Part shown: piece by piece, positions 9,170 through 19,305 of the stretch | Numbering within the stretch: the stretch's first letter is position 1 | How the letters are laid out: each line of letters begins with the position of its first letter | Origin: Buchananella hordeovulneris | GTDB lineage: Bacteria; Actinomycetota; Actinomycetes; Actinomycetales; Actinomycetaceae | Length of the DNA: 64,000 nt | Reading direction: 5' to 3' | Assembly (NCBI RefSeq): GCF_001907235.1 | Contig: NZ_MQVS01000003.1 | Coordinates: forward strand, 248,001-312,000 | The notes under the pieces: model-generated | What the model was told of the DNA's origin: nothing | Databases searched by the model: none | Seen by the model: the letters and a program-made list of their open reading frames with translations, nothing else | Position numbers and translations under genes: made by a program

Positions 9170-10074
9170 GCGAGCTTCTCCTCCACCTCGGATACCGCTG
9201 CCGGTGTGTCGAGCGCGACGGCCGCCACGCCCGGAATGGCACGCTTGGCAATGCGGGTCAAGACCCCGGCGGGGCACAGCTCAATGAGTAGCTCGGGCCC
9301 CTGCTCGGACACGTAGTCGCAGCAGCCAGTCCAGTCGACCGGACTGGTCAACTGCGTGACGAGGTTGCGGCGCACAGCGTTGGCCTTGGTCAACGGGTAG
9401 CCGTCCCAATTGGAGAGCAGGGTGCGGCGGGGCCCCACGAAATCAATGTCGGCCACCGCGGCAGCCAATGCTTGGGCGGCGGGCTCCATGAACCGGGTGT
9501 GGAAGGCCCCGTGAACTTCCAGGGGGACCACGCGCGCCCGCGCGGGCGGATTTGCTGCCAGCTGCGCCAGCGCCTCCTTGGTGCCGGAAGCCACCAGCTG
9601 TCCGGCCCCGTTGTAGTTGGCCACAAACGCGCCTGCCTGCGTGATGGCGGCGTGCACCTCGCGGGCATCGCCGCCCACCACGGCGCTCATCCCGGTGGCA
9701 GGCCCCTGGTTAGCGGCTGCGGCCATCGCCTGTCCGCGGGTGGCGGCGATCCGCACCGCGTCGGTCGGGCTGATGGCCTCGGCCACGGCGGCGGCTGTGA
9801 TCTCGCCGACCGAATGCCCCGCCACTAACTGCACGCGGGGGTGCAGCGGGGCCAGGGCCCGCCACGCCAGCAGCCCGGCCGCAACTAGGAGCGGCTGAGC
9901 CACGGCCGTGTCTTTCAGGTCCGCGGCGCTACCGTCCACGCCGAGGGCCAGCAGGTTGATGCCTGCGGCCTGCGAAAGGTCGTTGAGGAACGGGCGGGCA
10001 CCGTCGACTTCCAGCCACGGTGCGAGCATGCCAGGGCGTTGGGAGCCCTGGCCGGGACAAAGCACAGCAATCAC
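9166..10074 (-). CDS. fabD: Malonyl-CoA:ACP S-malonyltransferase
   Basis: Loads malonyl units onto ACP for FAS-II. The 302-aa protein begins with the typical LCPGQGSQ oxyanion motif, has the nucleophilic Ser in GHSVGE (about residue 91) and the conserved VHGAFHTRFM histidine region. The start codon is GTG (10074). First gene of the fabD-fabH-acpP-fabF operon, 63 nt downstream of the fasR-like regulator gene on the same strand. Confidence 0.97.
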   Translation of the reverse strand: MIAVLCPGQGSQRPGMLAPWLEVDGARPFLNDLSQAAGINLLALGVDGSAADLKDTAVAQPLLVAAGLLAWRALAPLHPRVQLVAGHSVGEITAAAVAEAISPTDAVRIAATRGQAMAAAANQGPATGMSAVVGGDAREVHAAITQAGAFVANYNGAGQLVASGTKEALAQLAANPPARARVVPLEVHGAFHTRFMEPAAQALAAAVADIDFVGPRRTLLSNWDGYPLTKANAVRRNLVTQLTSPVDWTGCCDYVSEQGPELLIELCPAGVLTRIAKRAIPGVAAVALDTPAAVSEVEEKLA

Positions 10075-10137
10075 GTCTGCAAGTCTGGCGCGCCCGCCGG
10101 GCGGCGGGCACGACCGGCAAGCACGAACCCGCCGCCG

Positions 10138-11334
10138 CTACTTTGGAGGATCAGGACAAACCGCCGGGCTAGCTGTGTGCTTGCTCACCTCGTCGAGGCG
10201 TCCGACTGCCAAAGCGATCTGCAGCACGTATCCTTCGCGCGCATCAGTGGGATCCCAGCCGATTAGTTGCGCCACGCGGCGCAGCCGGTAGCGCACCGTA
10301 TTGGGGTGAATAAACAAACTGCGGGCGGCACCCTCCAGCGAGCGCCCCAACGTGAGGTACTCGTGCACCGTATCGACCAGGGGGCGGCCAGCCGCCAACA
10401 GCGGGACGTAGATCTGCTCCCGCATCTCGGCGCGAGCCAGTTCGTCGCCCGCCAACACGCGTTCGGGCAGCAGATCCGAGCTGCTGGCCGGGTCGGGGGC
10501 GCCCGGCCAGGCTTCTACGGCGGTCAGGCCCGCCACTGCGGCGCGCACTGACCGCCCGGCGTCGGCCACGTCTGCCACCACCGGGCCGATGACGGTCCGG
10601 CTGGGGAAGGCTGCCGCCACCTGCGTGGCGGCTTGCCGCGGATCGGTGCCACCCAGCAGCACCAGGGCCAGCGAACCGTACAGACCAACCAGTGCCGTGG
10701 GGCAGGCCTTGCGGGCCGCCCGCCGAATATCGTGCATGGCGGCCTCGGCCAAGGCCGCGCTGCCAACGACGGCGCACGCCGAGACCTTCGCGTCCCAGCC
10801 GAGCGCAGCCAGGTGGGAGTAGAGAGAGGCGTCTCGTTCCCCGCGCACCAAGCAATCCACCACCAGTGCCTCCAGGCGCGCGTCCCACGCCCCGCGTTGT
10901 TCGGCCGCCCGGGCGTAGGCCTCGGCCGCCGAGAACGCCACGTCGCGGGCATAAACCAAAACCGCGTCGTGGACCGTCGTGCGCGCGGACTCGGGCACCA
11001 GAGGCACGGCTTCGGTGGCCACCACATCGACCACTATGCGAATGAGCGCGAGCGTGTGCTGCAGGGGGATTGAGCGTGCCAGCTCCCGGGGAGCGACATT
11101 AAAGATCTCCGTGGCGTCCGAGGCGCTCTGCCCCTGGTCCTCAAACCAGCGCGTAAAAGAATTGATGCCGGTGCGGGCAACCACCGAAATCCAGGAGCGG
11201 TCTTGCGCGCCGAGTTGGGAATACCACGGCAAATCGTGCTCGATCTTCTTCAAGGCCGCGTTGGTCAACGTGTCAGCGCTGGCACGCAAGCGGTGCAGGG
11301 CGTGGGTACGCGAAGTCGCATCGGGTTCGTGCAT
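10138..11334 (-). CDS. fasR: PucR/CdaR-family transcriptional regulator, FasR-like
   Basis: A 398-aa regulator whose last ~60 residues are a PucR-type helix-turn-helix ([24 protein letters not shown]). The middle resembles the GGDEF-like sensory part of this family. It sits directly upstream of fabD on the same strand. In Streptomyces coelicolor the homologous position is held by FasR, the activator of fatty acid synthesis genes (established knowledge). The assignment here rests on that synteny plus domain type. It starts at ATG 11334, with a dyad at 11366-11387 just upstream that could be an autoregulatory site. Confidence 0.85.
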   Translation of the reverse strand: MHEPDATSRTHALHRLRASADTLTNAALKKIEHDLPWYSQLGAQDRSWISVVARTGINSFTRWFEDQGQSASDATEIFNVAPRELARSIPLQHTLALIRIVVDVVATEAVPLVPESARTTVHDAVLVYARDVAFSAAEAYARAAEQRGAWDARLEALVVDCLVRGERDASLYSHLAALGWDAKVSACAVVGSAALAEAAMHDIRRAARKACPTALVGLYGSLALVLLGGTDPRQAATQVAAAFPSRTVIGPVVADVADAGRSVRAAVAGLTAVEAWPGAPDPASSSDLLPERVLAGDELARAEMREQIYVPLLAAGRPLVDTVHEYLTLGRSLEGAARSLFIHPNTVRYRLRRVAQLIGWDPTDAREGYVLQIALAVGRLDEVSKHTASPAVCPDPPK

Positions 11335-11365
11335 AGCTCAAAAGCATAGGCCACTGGCGCGCAAA

Positions 11366-11387
11366 TTTTGTGGCAAACCACGAAAAA
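11366..11387. promoter_or_regulatory. Imperfect palindrome in the fasR-aspA divergent promoter region
   Basis: TTTTGTGG and CCACgAAAA flank a CAAA centre. The core TGGCAAACCA (11371-11380) recurs exactly at 11503-11512, immediately before the aspA start. It lies 32 nt upstream of fasR. Candidate operator; the protein that binds is unknown. Confidence 0.45.
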
Positions 11388-11502
11388 TGGGGCTGGTGGC
11401 GGCATCGCCGTGGCGCGGGGGACCCGTGCGCGGGCCGCGCGCAGATTACTATTTGGACGGAGCGATTGGTCTGGGACTTTGTTCCCCGAGTGTGAAGGTG
11501 CA

Positions 11503-11512
11503 TGGCAAACCA
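11503..11512 (+). promoter_or_regulatory. Second copy of the TGGCAAACCA element, abutting the aspA start codon
   Basis: Exact 10-base copy of the core at 11371-11380, ending one base before ATG 11513. A protein bound here would cover the aspA translation start. It could also be chance, given its short length. Confidence 0.35.
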
Positions 11513-13003
11513 ATGAGTGACACCCGAATTGAAGAGGACCTGCTGGGCGCCCGCGAGGTGCCCGCGGAGGCCTACTACGGCATCCACACGCTGCGGGCGG
11601 CGGAAAACTTTCAAATATCTGGCCACACGGTGTCGCAAGTGCCGGCCTTCGTGCGGGCCATGGTCATGGTCAAGCTGGCGGCGATTCGCGCCAACCGGGA
11701 GATCGGGACCGTGCCCTTGGATGTTGCTGACGCCATCGAACAGGCCTGCCTGGCCATCCTCCACGAGGGCCGCTGCCTCGACCAGTTCCCGGTCGACCTC
11801 TTCCAGGGCGGCGCGGGCACGTCGGTGAACATGAACGTCAACGAGGTCATCGCCAATCTGGCCCTGGAGTTCCTCGGCCTGCCCAAGGGGCGCTATGACG
11901 TCGTCAATCCCAACGATCACGTCAACAAGGCCCAGTCCACCAACGATGCCTATCCCACCGGATTTCGCATCGCTGTCTTCCGACGCATCGTGCAGTTGGA
12001 GGACCACGTCATCCAACTGGTCGCGGCCCTGCGGGCCAAGGGCGTGGAGTTTGAGCCCATCTTGACGATGGGACGCACGCAGCTACAAGACGCCGTCCCC
12101 ATGACCCTGGGCAGCGCCTTCGAGGCCTTCGCGGAGCTGCTGGAGGAGGAAATCGTGCGGCTGCGGGCCAATGCCCGCCTATTGTTGGAGGTCAACCTGG
12201 GGGCCACCGCGATCGGTACCGGCCTGAACACCCACGCCGACTACCGTCAGACGGTCCTCAAGCACTTGCGGGAGGTCACGGCCCTGGAGGTGGAGGGGGC
12301 CCGCAACCTCATTGAGGCCACCTCGGACACTGGTGCTTACGTCTCCATGCACGCCGCCCTGAAACGCCTGGCGGTCAAACTCGGCAAGGTCTGCAACGAT
12401 CTGCGCTTGCTCTCCTCCGGTCCGCGGGCGGGGCTAAACGAGATCAACCTGCCTGAGATGCAAGCCGGCTCGTCCATCATGCCCGCCAAGGTAAACCCGG
12501 TGATCCCCGAGGTGGTTAACCAGGTGTGCTTCAAGGTCATCGGCAACGATGTGACGATCACGATGGCGGCCGACGCAGGGCAGCTGCAGCTCAACGTCAT
12601 GGAACCGGTCATTGCCCAGTCGATGTTCGAGTCCATCGACCTGCTGGCCGCCTCCTGCCAGACGTTGCGGGAGCGCTGCGTGGAGGGCATCACCGCCAAC
12701 GCTGACGTGTGTTGGGGCTACGTCACCAACTCCATCGGTATCGTCACCTTCCTCAACCCCGTTATCGGCCACCACAACGGAGATTTGGTCGGCAAGGAGT
12801 GCGCGCGCTCCGGTCGCTCGGTGCGCGAAGTGGTGCTGGAGATGGGACTGCTGGACGAGGAAGAGCTGGACCGCATTCTCTCCCCGGAGAACCTGGCCAA
12901 CCCGCAGTATCGCGGCGCCATGTTCGCCACCTCCGACCCGTCGGTGCCGCTGGCACCGGTCGACCCAGAGGCAGTCATCGAAGCCGAATCCCAGCTCGAC
13001 TAA
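11513..13003 (+). CDS. aspA: Aspartate ammonia-lyase
   Basis: Interconverts aspartate with fumarate and ammonia in the cytosol. The 496-aa protein belongs to the class II fumarase/aspartase superfamily: N-terminal [13 protein letters not shown] (typical of aspartase), then [25 protein letters not shown], and the catalytic loop [15 protein letters not shown]. The aspartase call over fumarase rests on the N-terminal motif and [15 protein letters not shown]. The start is ATG 11513; in-frame codons run far upstream into fasR but carry no start signal. A Gfo/Idh oxidoreductase follows 35 nt later. Confidence 0.9.
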   Translation: MSDTRIEEDLLGAREVPAEAYYGIHTLRAAENFQISGHTVSQVPAFVRAMVMVKLAAIRANREIGTVPLDVADAIEQACLAILHEGRCLDQFPVDLFQGGAGTSVNMNVNEVIANLALEFLGLPKGRYDVVNPNDHVNKAQSTNDAYPTGFRIAVFRRIVQLEDHVIQLVAALRAKGVEFEPILTMGRTQLQDAVPMTLGSAFEAFAELLEEEIVRLRANARLLLEVNLGATAIGTGLNTHADYRQTVLKHLREVTALEVEGARNLIEATSDTGAYVSMHAALKRLAVKLGKVCNDLRLLSSGPRAGLNEINLPEMQAGSSIMPAKVNPVIPEVVNQVCFKVIGNDVTITMAADAGQLQLNVMEPVIAQSMFESIDLLAASCQTLRERCVEGITANADVCWGYVTNSIGIVTFLNPVIGHHNGDLVGKECARSGRSVREVVLEMGLLDEEELDRILSPENLANPQYRGAMFATSDPSVPLAPVDPEAVIEAESQLD

Positions 13004-13038
13004 CGCCCGCGCCCGGTGCGCGAGAAAGGCCCACAACG

Positions 13039-14196
13039 ATGCAAACCCTGAGAGTCGGGGTCGTGGGGGCCGGCGCCCGTGGCCGCCTGGCCTGGCACGC
13101 CGAGGCGCACGACGCCGTCATCGTCGGAATCTGCGATCCGCACCCGCAGCGGGCGCGCGCCCGTCTGGCGCGTGACGTGCCGGTGGTCGCCACCGTCGCG
13201 GAGCTGACGGCCCTGGGCATAGACGTGGCCTTCGTGACCTCGCCGGACGACACCCACGCGGCGGTGACCACCCAGCTGCTGCATGCCGGGGTGGCGGTGT
13301 ACCTAGAAAAGCCGTTGGCGATCACCCTGCCGGATGCGACCGCGGTGCTGCAGGCCGCCTACGACAGCGGCAGTCGCCTGTACGTGGGGCACAACATGCG
13401 CCACATGCAGGTGGTGCGTCTCATGCGGCAGCTGATCCAGCAGGGCGAGATCGGGTCGGTCCAAGCCATCTGGTGCCGCCACTTCGTGGGCAGCGGGGGC
13501 GACTTCTATTTCAAGGACTGGCACGCCGACCGGCGGCACGTCGGGGGGTTGCTGCTGCAAAAGGGGGCGCACGACATCGACGTTATGCACTGGCTGGCGG
13601 ACTCGGCCACTACCCGCGTTAGTGCCATGGGCAGGCTAGCGGTCTACGGTCAGATCACGGATCGGCGGGACAACTCGGCGCAACTCATGCCGCAGTGGCA
13701 CAGTCTGGACAACTGGCCGCCCCTGGCCCAGCGGGGTCTGCATCCGGTGATCGATGTGGAGGACCTGTCCCACGTGTTGCTGCAGTTGGGCTCGGGGGTG
13801 TTGGCCACTTATCAACAGTGCCACTTCACCCCGGACTACTGGCGGAACTACACCGTCATCGGCACCCGGGGACGGTTGGAGAACTTCGGAGATGGCCCCG
13901 GGGGAGAGGTGCGGGTGTGGAAGACGCGCGGCTACTACGAGCCCGCCGACGAAGTCCACCCCATCACGGAAAGTGGCACCGGCCACGCGAGCGCCGACGC
14001 CCTGACCGTGGCCGAATTCTTCCGCTTCGTGCGCGGCGGCGGGGCCACCGACACCTCGCCAGTGGGGGCCTGGCAAGCCGTGGCCGCCGCCATTTGCGCC
14101 ACCGACTCCCTGCGTAGCGGCAGTCAGCCGCGTGAGGTGCCGACACTAGCTCCGCACCTGGTGCAGTATTTCGCCGCCGGGCAACGCCGCTGCTAG
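13039..14196 (+). CDS. Gfo/Idh/MocA family NAD(P)-dependent oxidoreductase
   Basis: A 385-aa protein with an N-terminal Rossmann fold (VGVVGAGARGRLAWHAE), the family EKP motif (VYLEKPLAIT, about residue 96) and the GAHDIDVMHWL segment, where the H and D are usually catalytic. The C-terminal half is the alpha/beta domain of sugar/inositol dehydrogenases. Substrate cannot be predicted; several members act on inositols or modified sugars. It starts at ATG 13039 behind GAGAAAGG and lies downstream of aspA, possibly co-transcribed, ending at a strong hairpin. Confidence 0.88.
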   Translation: MQTLRVGVVGAGARGRLAWHAEAHDAVIVGICDPHPQRARARLARDVPVVATVAELTALGIDVAFVTSPDDTHAAVTTQLLHAGVAVYLEKPLAITLPDATAVLQAAYDSGSRLYVGHNMRHMQVVRLMRQLIQQGEIGSVQAIWCRHFVGSGGDFYFKDWHADRRHVGGLLLQKGAHDIDVMHWLADSATTRVSAMGRLAVYGQITDRRDNSAQLMPQWHSLDNWPPLAQRGLHPVIDVEDLSHVLLQLGSGVLATYQQCHFTPDYWRNYTVIGTRGRLENFGDGPGGEVRVWKTRGYYEPADEVHPITESGTGHASADALTVAEFFRFVRGGGATDTSPVGAWQAVAAAICATDSLRSGSQPREVPTLAPHLVQYFAAGQRRC

Positions 14197-14225
14197 CCCC
14201 TTCGCCAAGCTGCTCCACCCGTGGC

Positions 14226-14258
14226 TTGGGGGCGGGCCCCGCCGGGGCCCGCCCCCAA
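14226..14258. terminator. Bidirectional hairpin between oxidoreductase gene and aceE
   Basis: Perfect 15-bp inverted repeat (14226-14240 with 14244-14258), 3-nt loop, in the gap between convergent genes. The outer base pairs give A and T ends on both strands. Confidence 0.75.
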
Positions 14259-14271
14259 CCGAGAGCCAGCT

Positions 14272-17016
14272 TTAGGCGTCGCCGCCCGTCGACCCGGAAG
14301 TACCGGCGTTGACGTTCAGCAGGTCGTACTTGTCCATCGCCTCACGCACCACAGACGCGGGCAGCGCGCCCTGCGCGACCAGCGCCTGCAGCGCCTTGAC
14401 GACCACCGAGTGGGCATCGATCTTGTAGTAACGCCGCGCCGCCGCCCGGGTGTCCGAGAAGCCGAAGCCGTCGGCCCCGAGCGTGTGGAAATCGCCCGGC
14501 ACCCACTTGCGGATCTGATCGGGCACCAGGTGGTCGTAGTCCGAGGTGGCCACGAACGGGCCGCCCGCGCCCGCCAACTTGTCCGTCACGTAGGCCCGCC
14601 GCTGGGGCTCCTCCGGGTGGAGGTAGTTGAACTCGTCGGCGGCCAACCCGTCGCGTCGCAGCTCGTTCCAGGAGGTGACGGACCACAGCCCGGCCCGCAC
14701 CCCCCAATCGGCGGCCAGCAGCCGCTGGGCCTCTTCGATCCATTTCACCCCGACGCCGGAAGCCAGCAGCTGCACCTGCGGCCCTTCCCCCTCCGGGGTG
14801 GGCGCCAACTGGTAGATGCCGCGAATAATGCCGTCCACGTCGACATTCTCCGGCTCGGCCGGGTGGGCGTAGGGCTCGTTGTACACCGTCAGGTAGTACA
14901 TGACGTTGCGGTCACGGGTCTCGTCTGGGCCGTACATGCGCTGCAAACCGTCGCGCACGATGTGGCGGATTTCGTAGGCGTAGCCCGGGTCGTAGTGGAT
15001 AACCGAGGAGTTAGTGCCCGCGATGAGGGGGGAGTGGCCGTCCATGTGCTGGGTGCCCTCGCCGGCCAGCGTCGTGCGGCCCGCGGTGGCCCCGATGAGG
15101 AAGCCGCGGGTCAGCTGGTCCCCGGCCGCCCAGAACTGGTCGGCCGTGCGCTGGAAACCGAACATCGAGTAGCAGATGTACATCGGCACCATCGGCTGGC
15201 CATGGGTGGCGTAGGAGGTGCCCACCACCTGGAAGGCCGCCGCCGAACCCGCCTCGTTAATGCCCGTGTGCAAGATCTGACCCTGCTGGGACTCCTTGTA
15301 CGACAGCATCATCTGGTGGTCGGCGGACACGTAGTTCATGCCGCGCGTATGGAAGATCTTGGCGCTGGGGAAGATCGAGTCCAGGCCGAAGGTGCGCGCC
15401 TCGTCCGGGATGATCGGCACGATTCGGTGCCCGAACTCCTTGTCCCGAATTAGGTCCTTCAGCAGGCGCACGAACGCCATCGTGGTGGCGATTTCCTGCT
15501 TGCCGGAGCCGCCCTTGAGGACGTCGTAGACCTTGTCGGCAGGCAGCGTCACCTCGACCGGGTTGTCGCGGCGCTCCGGGACGAAGCCACCGAGCGCCCG
15601 GCGCCGCTCGCGCATGTACATGAGGGCTGGGTCGTCGTCGGCGGGCCGGTAGTACGGCGGCAGGTACGGGTTGGCCTCCAGCTCCTCGTCCGAGATCGGG
15701 ATCTGGAACCGGTCGCGCATCTCCTTCAGATCGGTGGCCTTCAGCTTCTTCATCTGGTGGGCCGCCATGCGACCCGCAAACGACGGGCCCAGCCCGTAGC
15801 CCTTGACGGTGTGGGCCAGGATGACCGTCGGCTGGCCGGTGTGCTCCATGGCCGCCTTGTAGGCCGCGAAAATCTTGCGGTAGTCGTGCCCACCGCGCTT
15901 CAGGGCCCAGATCTCGTCGTCGGTCATGTGCTCTACCAGCGCCTTGGTGCGCGGGTCGCGCCCGAAGAAGTGCTCGCGCACGTACGCGCCGTCGTTGGCC
16001 TTGAACGTCTGGTAGTCCCCATCCAGGGTCTCGTTCATCAGGTTGACCAGGGCGCGGTCCTTGTCGGCGTTCAGCAGTTTGTCCCAGCCGCGGCCCCAAA
16101 TGACCTTGATGACGTTCCAGCCGGCGCCCCGGAAGAAGGCCTCCAGTTCCTGGATGATCTTGCCGTTACCGCGCACGGGGCCGTCCAAGCGCTGTAGGTT
16201 GCAGTTGACCACGAAGGTCAGGTTGTCCAGCCCCTGCTGTGCCGCCAGCTGCAGCATGCCGCGCGACTCTGGCTCGTCCATCTCGCCGTCGCCGAGGAAA
16301 GCCCACGTGTGCTGCTGGGAGGTGTCCTTGATGCCCCGCATGTGCAGGTACTTGTCGACCCACGCCTGGTAGATGGCCTCCGCCGGGCCCAGGCCCATCG
16401 AGACGGTCGGGAACTCCCAGAAGTCCGGCATCTGCCGTGGATGCGGGTAGGAAGGCATGCCGTGCTCGGAGGAAACTTCCTGGCGGAAGCCGTCCAGGTC
16501 TTCTTCCGTCAGGCGCCCCTCCAGGAACGCCCGCGCATAGTTACCTGGCGAGGCGTGTCCCTGGAAGAACACGTGGTCGCCGCCGCCCGGGTGGTCCTTG
16601 CCGCGGAAGAAGTGGTTCAACCCGACTTCGTACAGGGTGGCTACCGAGGCGTACGACGAGATGTGTCCGCCCACGCTCAGGCCCGGGCGCTGGGCCCGGG
16701 TGACCATGACGGCCGCATTCCAGCGAATCCAGCCGCGGTAGGTCTCCTCGACCCGTTCGTCGCCCGGGAAGTAGGGTTCCTCGTGCACGCCGATGGTGTT
16801 GACGTACGGGGTGGTGTACGACGCCGGGATCGCCACGTTCCGCAGACGCGCCTCGCGTAGCAGCGACAGCAGCACGTAACGCGCCCGGGGGCCACCGCGC
16901 TCGTCAATCAAGCCATCGAGCGAATCCAGCCATTCCTGCGTTTCCTCCGGATCAACGTCCGGCACTTGGCTCAGAAGGCCATCGATCAGTGGGGGTGTCC
17001 CGTTGGTCAGGCTCAC
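14272..17016 (-). CDS. aceE: Pyruvate dehydrogenase E1 component, homodimeric
   Basis: Thiamine-diphosphate enzyme that decarboxylates pyruvate and acetylates the E2 lipoyl domain. At 914 aa it is the single-chain E1 of actinobacteria and proteobacteria. The ThDP motif spans [12 protein letters not shown] to VNCNLQ (about residues 245-275), preceded by [16 protein letters not shown]. The transketolase-like middle and C-terminal domains are intact. The start is GTG 17016 behind GAAAGAGGAG. E2 and E3 genes are not in the window. It is divergent from the DUF3052 gene, with a 183-nt shared promoter region. Confidence 0.96.
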   Translation of the reverse strand: MSLTNGTPPLIDGLLSQVPDVDPEETQEWLDSLDGLIDERGGPRARYVLLSLLREARLRNVAIPASYTTPYVNTIGVHEEPYFPGDERVEETYRGWIRWNAAVMVTRAQRPGLSVGGHISSYASVATLYEVGLNHFFRGKDHPGGGDHVFFQGHASPGNYARAFLEGRLTEEDLDGFRQEVSSEHGMPSYPHPRQMPDFWEFPTVSMGLGPAEAIYQAWVDKYLHMRGIKDTSQQHTWAFLGDGEMDEPESRGMLQLAAQQGLDNLTFVVNCNLQRLDGPVRGNGKIIQELEAFFRGAGWNVIKVIWGRGWDKLLNADKDRALVNLMNETLDGDYQTFKANDGAYVREHFFGRDPRTKALVEHMTDDEIWALKRGGHDYRKIFAAYKAAMEHTGQPTVILAHTVKGYGLGPSFAGRMAAHQMKKLKATDLKEMRDRFQIPISDEELEANPYLPPYYRPADDDPALMYMRERRRALGGFVPERRDNPVEVTLPADKVYDVLKGGSGKQEIATTMAFVRLLKDLIRDKEFGHRIVPIIPDEARTFGLDSIFPSAKIFHTRGMNYVSADHQMMLSYKESQQGQILHTGINEAGSAAAFQVVGTSYATHGQPMVPMYICYSMFGFQRTADQFWAAGDQLTRGFLIGATAGRTTLAGEGTQHMDGHSPLIAGTNSSVIHYDPGYAYEIRHIVRDGLQRMYGPDETRDRNVMYYLTVYNEPYAHPAEPENVDVDGIIRGIYQLAPTPEGEGPQVQLLASGVGVKWIEEAQRLLAADWGVRAGLWSVTSWNELRRDGLAADEFNYLHPEEPQRRAYVTDKLAGAGGPFVATSDYDHLVPDQIRKWVPGDFHTLGADGFGFSDTRAAARRYYKIDAHSVVVKALQALVAQGALPASVVREAMDKYDLLNVNAGTSGSTGGDA

Positions 17017-17199
17017 GACTCCTCTTTCCCGCTACTTCGTCCGCCGGCCCTCGTCGGCTCGGCTGGGGACCATTGTCCCACTACTCTAGGGGCCTTCTTC
17101 GGGATTGCGGTCAAGAAGGTGACGTGCATCGCGGGGGATCTGTCACAATATGGGCATTGGTGGCGTGCGCCACCAGCAGACTGAAGGAGAGATAGCAAG

Positions 17200-17604
17200 G
17201 TGGCAGGCGGCGCTTCACTGGGCTTCACGCAAGGGCAAGTGGTCCAGGAGTTCTACTACGACGACGATGTCGCACTGGAAGTGCGTGCAGCCATTGAGGC
17301 CGCGACCGGCGAAGCACTGGTGGACCCCAATTACGGAGACGTTACCGACGGGGCGCTGGTGTGGTGGCGTGCCGACGACGCCGAGGAAGAGGACCTGGTT
17401 GACGTGCTCGTCGACGTGCAGGCCAACCTCGACAACGGCGGGTTGATCTGGGTGCTCACCCCCAAACCCCGGCGGGTTGGGCACGTGCCGCCCGGAGACG
17501 TCGCCGACGCCGCCCGCATCGCCGGCATGCAGGCCACCTCCGCCGCCTCGGTCTCGGACGAGTGGGCCGGGACCCGGCTGATGTCGCGGGGGCGCCCGGC
17601 CTAA
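17200..17604 (+). CDS. DUF3052 family protein
   Basis: A 134-aa acidic protein of the actinobacterial DUF3052 family. Features are the N-terminal GASLGFTQGQVVQEF, a central acidic run DDAEEEDLVDVLVD, and LIWVLTPKPRRVGHV followed by a segment for a second helix. No catalytic motif is recognisable. It starts at GTG 17200 with GAAGGAGAG 8 nt upstream. Its position divergent from aceE is, as I recall, conserved in mycobacteria and relatives. No experimental role is known to me. Confidence 0.85.
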   Translation: MAGGASLGFTQGQVVQEFYYDDDVALEVRAAIEAATGEALVDPNYGDVTDGALVWWRADDAEEEDLVDVLVDVQANLDNGGLIWVLTPKPRRVGHVPPGDVADAARIAGMQATSAASVSDEWAGTRLMSRGRPA

Positions 17605-17633
17605 CAACCCGAGGTGGGTTGGTTTGCGGGCAG

Positions 17634-17656
17634 CGGCCTGCCGACGGCCGGTTTTT
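17634..17656 (+). terminator. Weak terminator after the DUF3052 gene
   Basis: 5-bp stem CGGCC/GGCCG (17634-17638 with 17646-17650) followed by G and five T. A second 6-bp hairpin (17605-17610 with 17616-17621) lies just upstream. Short stem, so moderate support. Confidence 0.4.
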
Positions 17657-17690
17657 CAATAGCGCTGCGCATGGGCTAGGCTACCGGCGC

Positions 17691-17764
17691 GGGCCTGTAG
17701 CTCAGCTGGTCAGAGCGCCTGGTTTACACCCAGGAGGTCGTCGGTTCGAACCCGGCCGGGCCCA
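17691..17764 (+). tRNA. tRNA-Val (anticodon UAC)
   Basis: All four arms fold: 7-bp acceptor (17691-17697 with 17757-17763, one G-U), D arm GCTC/GAGC, anticodon stem CCTGG/CCAGG with loop TTTACAC giving anticodon TAC at 17725-17727, and T arm with loop TTCGAAC (one G-U in the stem). The discriminator is A17764; the full CCA is not encoded (ACCT). TAGGCT at 17677-17682 is a plausible -10, 8 nt upstream. Confidence 0.97.
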
Positions 17765-17895
17765 CCTTTGAGTTCGGGGCGCATAGTGACTTGTTTCCCC
17801 CACCGCCTCCAGGCGGGCAGACCCGTCCCTTGGTTCAAGGTGTAAGACCTTGCCGGGGTAATTGGCGCTAGAGGGTTGGCCTGTTAGTCTGAAAT

Positions 17896-18663
17896 GTGTC
17901 TTTCCTCGGCCCGCAAATGGTCACTGTGCCCGCCGGTTCGATCACGTTGCGGGACGCAAGGACGAAGACCTCCCGCTCCGTGGAGTTGCGGGAGTTCCAG
18001 CTGGCGTCCACCCCGGTGACCTGGGGCCTGTTTTCGCGCGTGCTGGGTGGGTGCCGGGTGGCAGACGAGGATGCGGACGTGCCCGCGCATTCGGTGTCGT
18101 GGCTGGGTGCTGTGAACTGGTGCAACGCGTTGTCGCGTCAGGCGGGCCTCGCTCCGGCTTATCAAGTTGGCGATACCGGGGTGTTGTGGGAGGTGGGATC
18201 CGAGGGGTTTCGGCTGCCGACGGAGGCGGAGTGGGAATGGGCCTGCCGAGCGGGAACGGCCGGCCCGCACTACGGCCCGCTGGCCGACATTGCGTGGACG
18301 GAGGCCGATGCGGTTACGGGGGCGCAGCGAGTTGGGCGGAAACAGCCCAACGCTTTCGGTCTGTTTGACATGCTGGGAAACGTGTGGGAGTGGTGCTGGG
18401 ACTACTCCGATCCGGCCCGGTACGCCGACTATCGTGTGCTGCGCGGCGGCGGATGGGCGGACAAGCATTGGAGCGTCCGGGCTTCCGTGCGGCGGGGAAG
18501 CATGCCAGAGGCGCGGCTTGATGACGTGGGGTTCCGCATCGCCCGGGGAGCTGCGGGTCAGACTGCTAGCCAGGCTGGGCAAGGCTGGTCCCGCCGGGCC
18601 GATCAGGAGCGGGCGAGGGTGAGTGGCCCGGTTCCTTTCGGCTGGACGCCGCTCGGCACCTAG
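17896..18663 (+). CDS. SUMF1/FGE-sulfatase domain protein lacking the catalytic cysteines
   Basis: A 255-aa protein with the formylglycine-generating-enzyme fold: MVTVPAGS at the N-terminus, STPVTWGLF, a RLPTEAEWEWACRAG signature (about residue 111), FGLFDMLGNVWEWCWD (about residue 155), RVLRGGGWADKHWSVR and final DVGFRIA. True formylglycine-generating enzymes carry a Cys pair just after the RGG(S/G) segment; here that stretch (ADKHWSVRASVRRGS) has none, so copper binding and sulfatase activation are unlikely. It may be a binding module or another SUMF1-type enzyme. No signal peptide. The start is GTG 17896, with TAGTCT 5 nt upstream as a leaderless -10. ATG 17929 is an alternative. Confidence 0.82.
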   Translation: MSFLGPQMVTVPAGSITLRDARTKTSRSVELREFQLASTPVTWGLFSRVLGGCRVADEDADVPAHSVSWLGAVNWCNALSRQAGLAPAYQVGDTGVLWEVGSEGFRLPTEAEWEWACRAGTAGPHYGPLADIAWTEADAVTGAQRVGRKQPNAFGLFDMLGNVWEWCWDYSDPARYADYRVLRGGGWADKHWSVRASVRRGSMPEARLDDVGFRIARGAAGQTASQAGQGWSRRADQERARVSGPVPFGWTPLGT

Positions 18664-18806
18664 CTCACACTGGGGTGGCCCGTTGGTCTCGGTTTCGGTC
18701 AGCGGAGCGGGCCTGCTTGCCATCCGTTCGTTCCTACGGCTCCCGCGGGGCGCCCCGACAGGGTACCGTTGTGCCGCACATCCCCGACAAGATGCGGAGT
18801 TCAACT

Positions 18807-19196
18807 ATGGGAAAGTCCAAAGGTTTCGTACTGGCCGGCTCGATCACGCTCTTGAGTAGCGCGTTGTTAATGTCGCTAGGCACCATCGTGCAGGCAAACT
18901 CTGAGCCGTGGGAAAAAAACAACTTCGCTGCTGTGCTGGTCTATGCGGCCCTGGTGGGCGTGCTGGTTGGTTCCATTCTGCAGATCATCGGCATCTCCCG
19001 GATGGCCGCCAACATCGACGGTATGGCCGAGCGAATCGTCGGGGGTCTGCCTTTCGGGACGCCCGCCGTTGGAGGACCGTCGACGCCTGGCGCTAGCTAC
19101 CCGACGCCGATGACCCCGCCCGTCGGCGGTGGAGCGGACTACGGTATGGCGCTGCCGCCGTCGGGCGAGCCCCAGTTCCCGGGCCAGAGCCGGTAG
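18807..19196 (+). CDS. Two-TM small membrane protein, paralog 1 of 5
   Basis: A 129-aa protein, not assignable to a known family by me. Two predicted TM helices (about residues 7-28 and 39-60) are separated by a short loop (QANSEPWEKNN), followed by ISRMAANIDGMAERIVGG and a Pro/Gly-rich tail. The post-TM2 signature R-M-A-x-N-I-D is shared with the next four genes, showing one tandem family. The start is ATG 18807, with GCGGAG about 7 nt upstream; ATG 18792 is an alternative. An 18-bp hairpin follows the stop, so this copy may be expressed separately from the others. Confidence 0.8.
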   Translation: MGKSKGFVLAGSITLLSSALLMSLGTIVQANSEPWEKNNFAAVLVYAALVGVLVGSILQIIGISRMAANIDGMAERIVGGLPFGTPAVGGPSTPGASYPTPMTPPVGGGADYGMALPPSGEPQFPGQSR

Positions 19197-19215
19197 CAGC
19201 CGCGGGGCGAGTATG

Positions 19216-19254
19216 GCGGGGGTGAGGGCGGGCCCTGCCCGCCCTCACCCCCGC
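19216..19254 (+). terminator. 18-bp perfect hairpin between paralogs 1 and 2
   Basis: Inverted repeat 19216-19233 with 19237-19254, 3-nt loop, no mismatches, 19 nt after the stop of paralog 1. There is no T-run. It is strong enough to stop or attenuate transcription into paralog 2. Confidence 0.65.
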
Positions 19255-19305
19255 ACAGAAGCAGATGGGTGCAGCGCTCGCGAGACAGAAGGAGCCTGAG
19301 GAGAC

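Noticed and set aside
10979-11512. N-terminal extension of aspA
   Set aside because: Lies inside the opposite-strand fasR gene and its promoter; the aspartase family starts at the chosen ATG.
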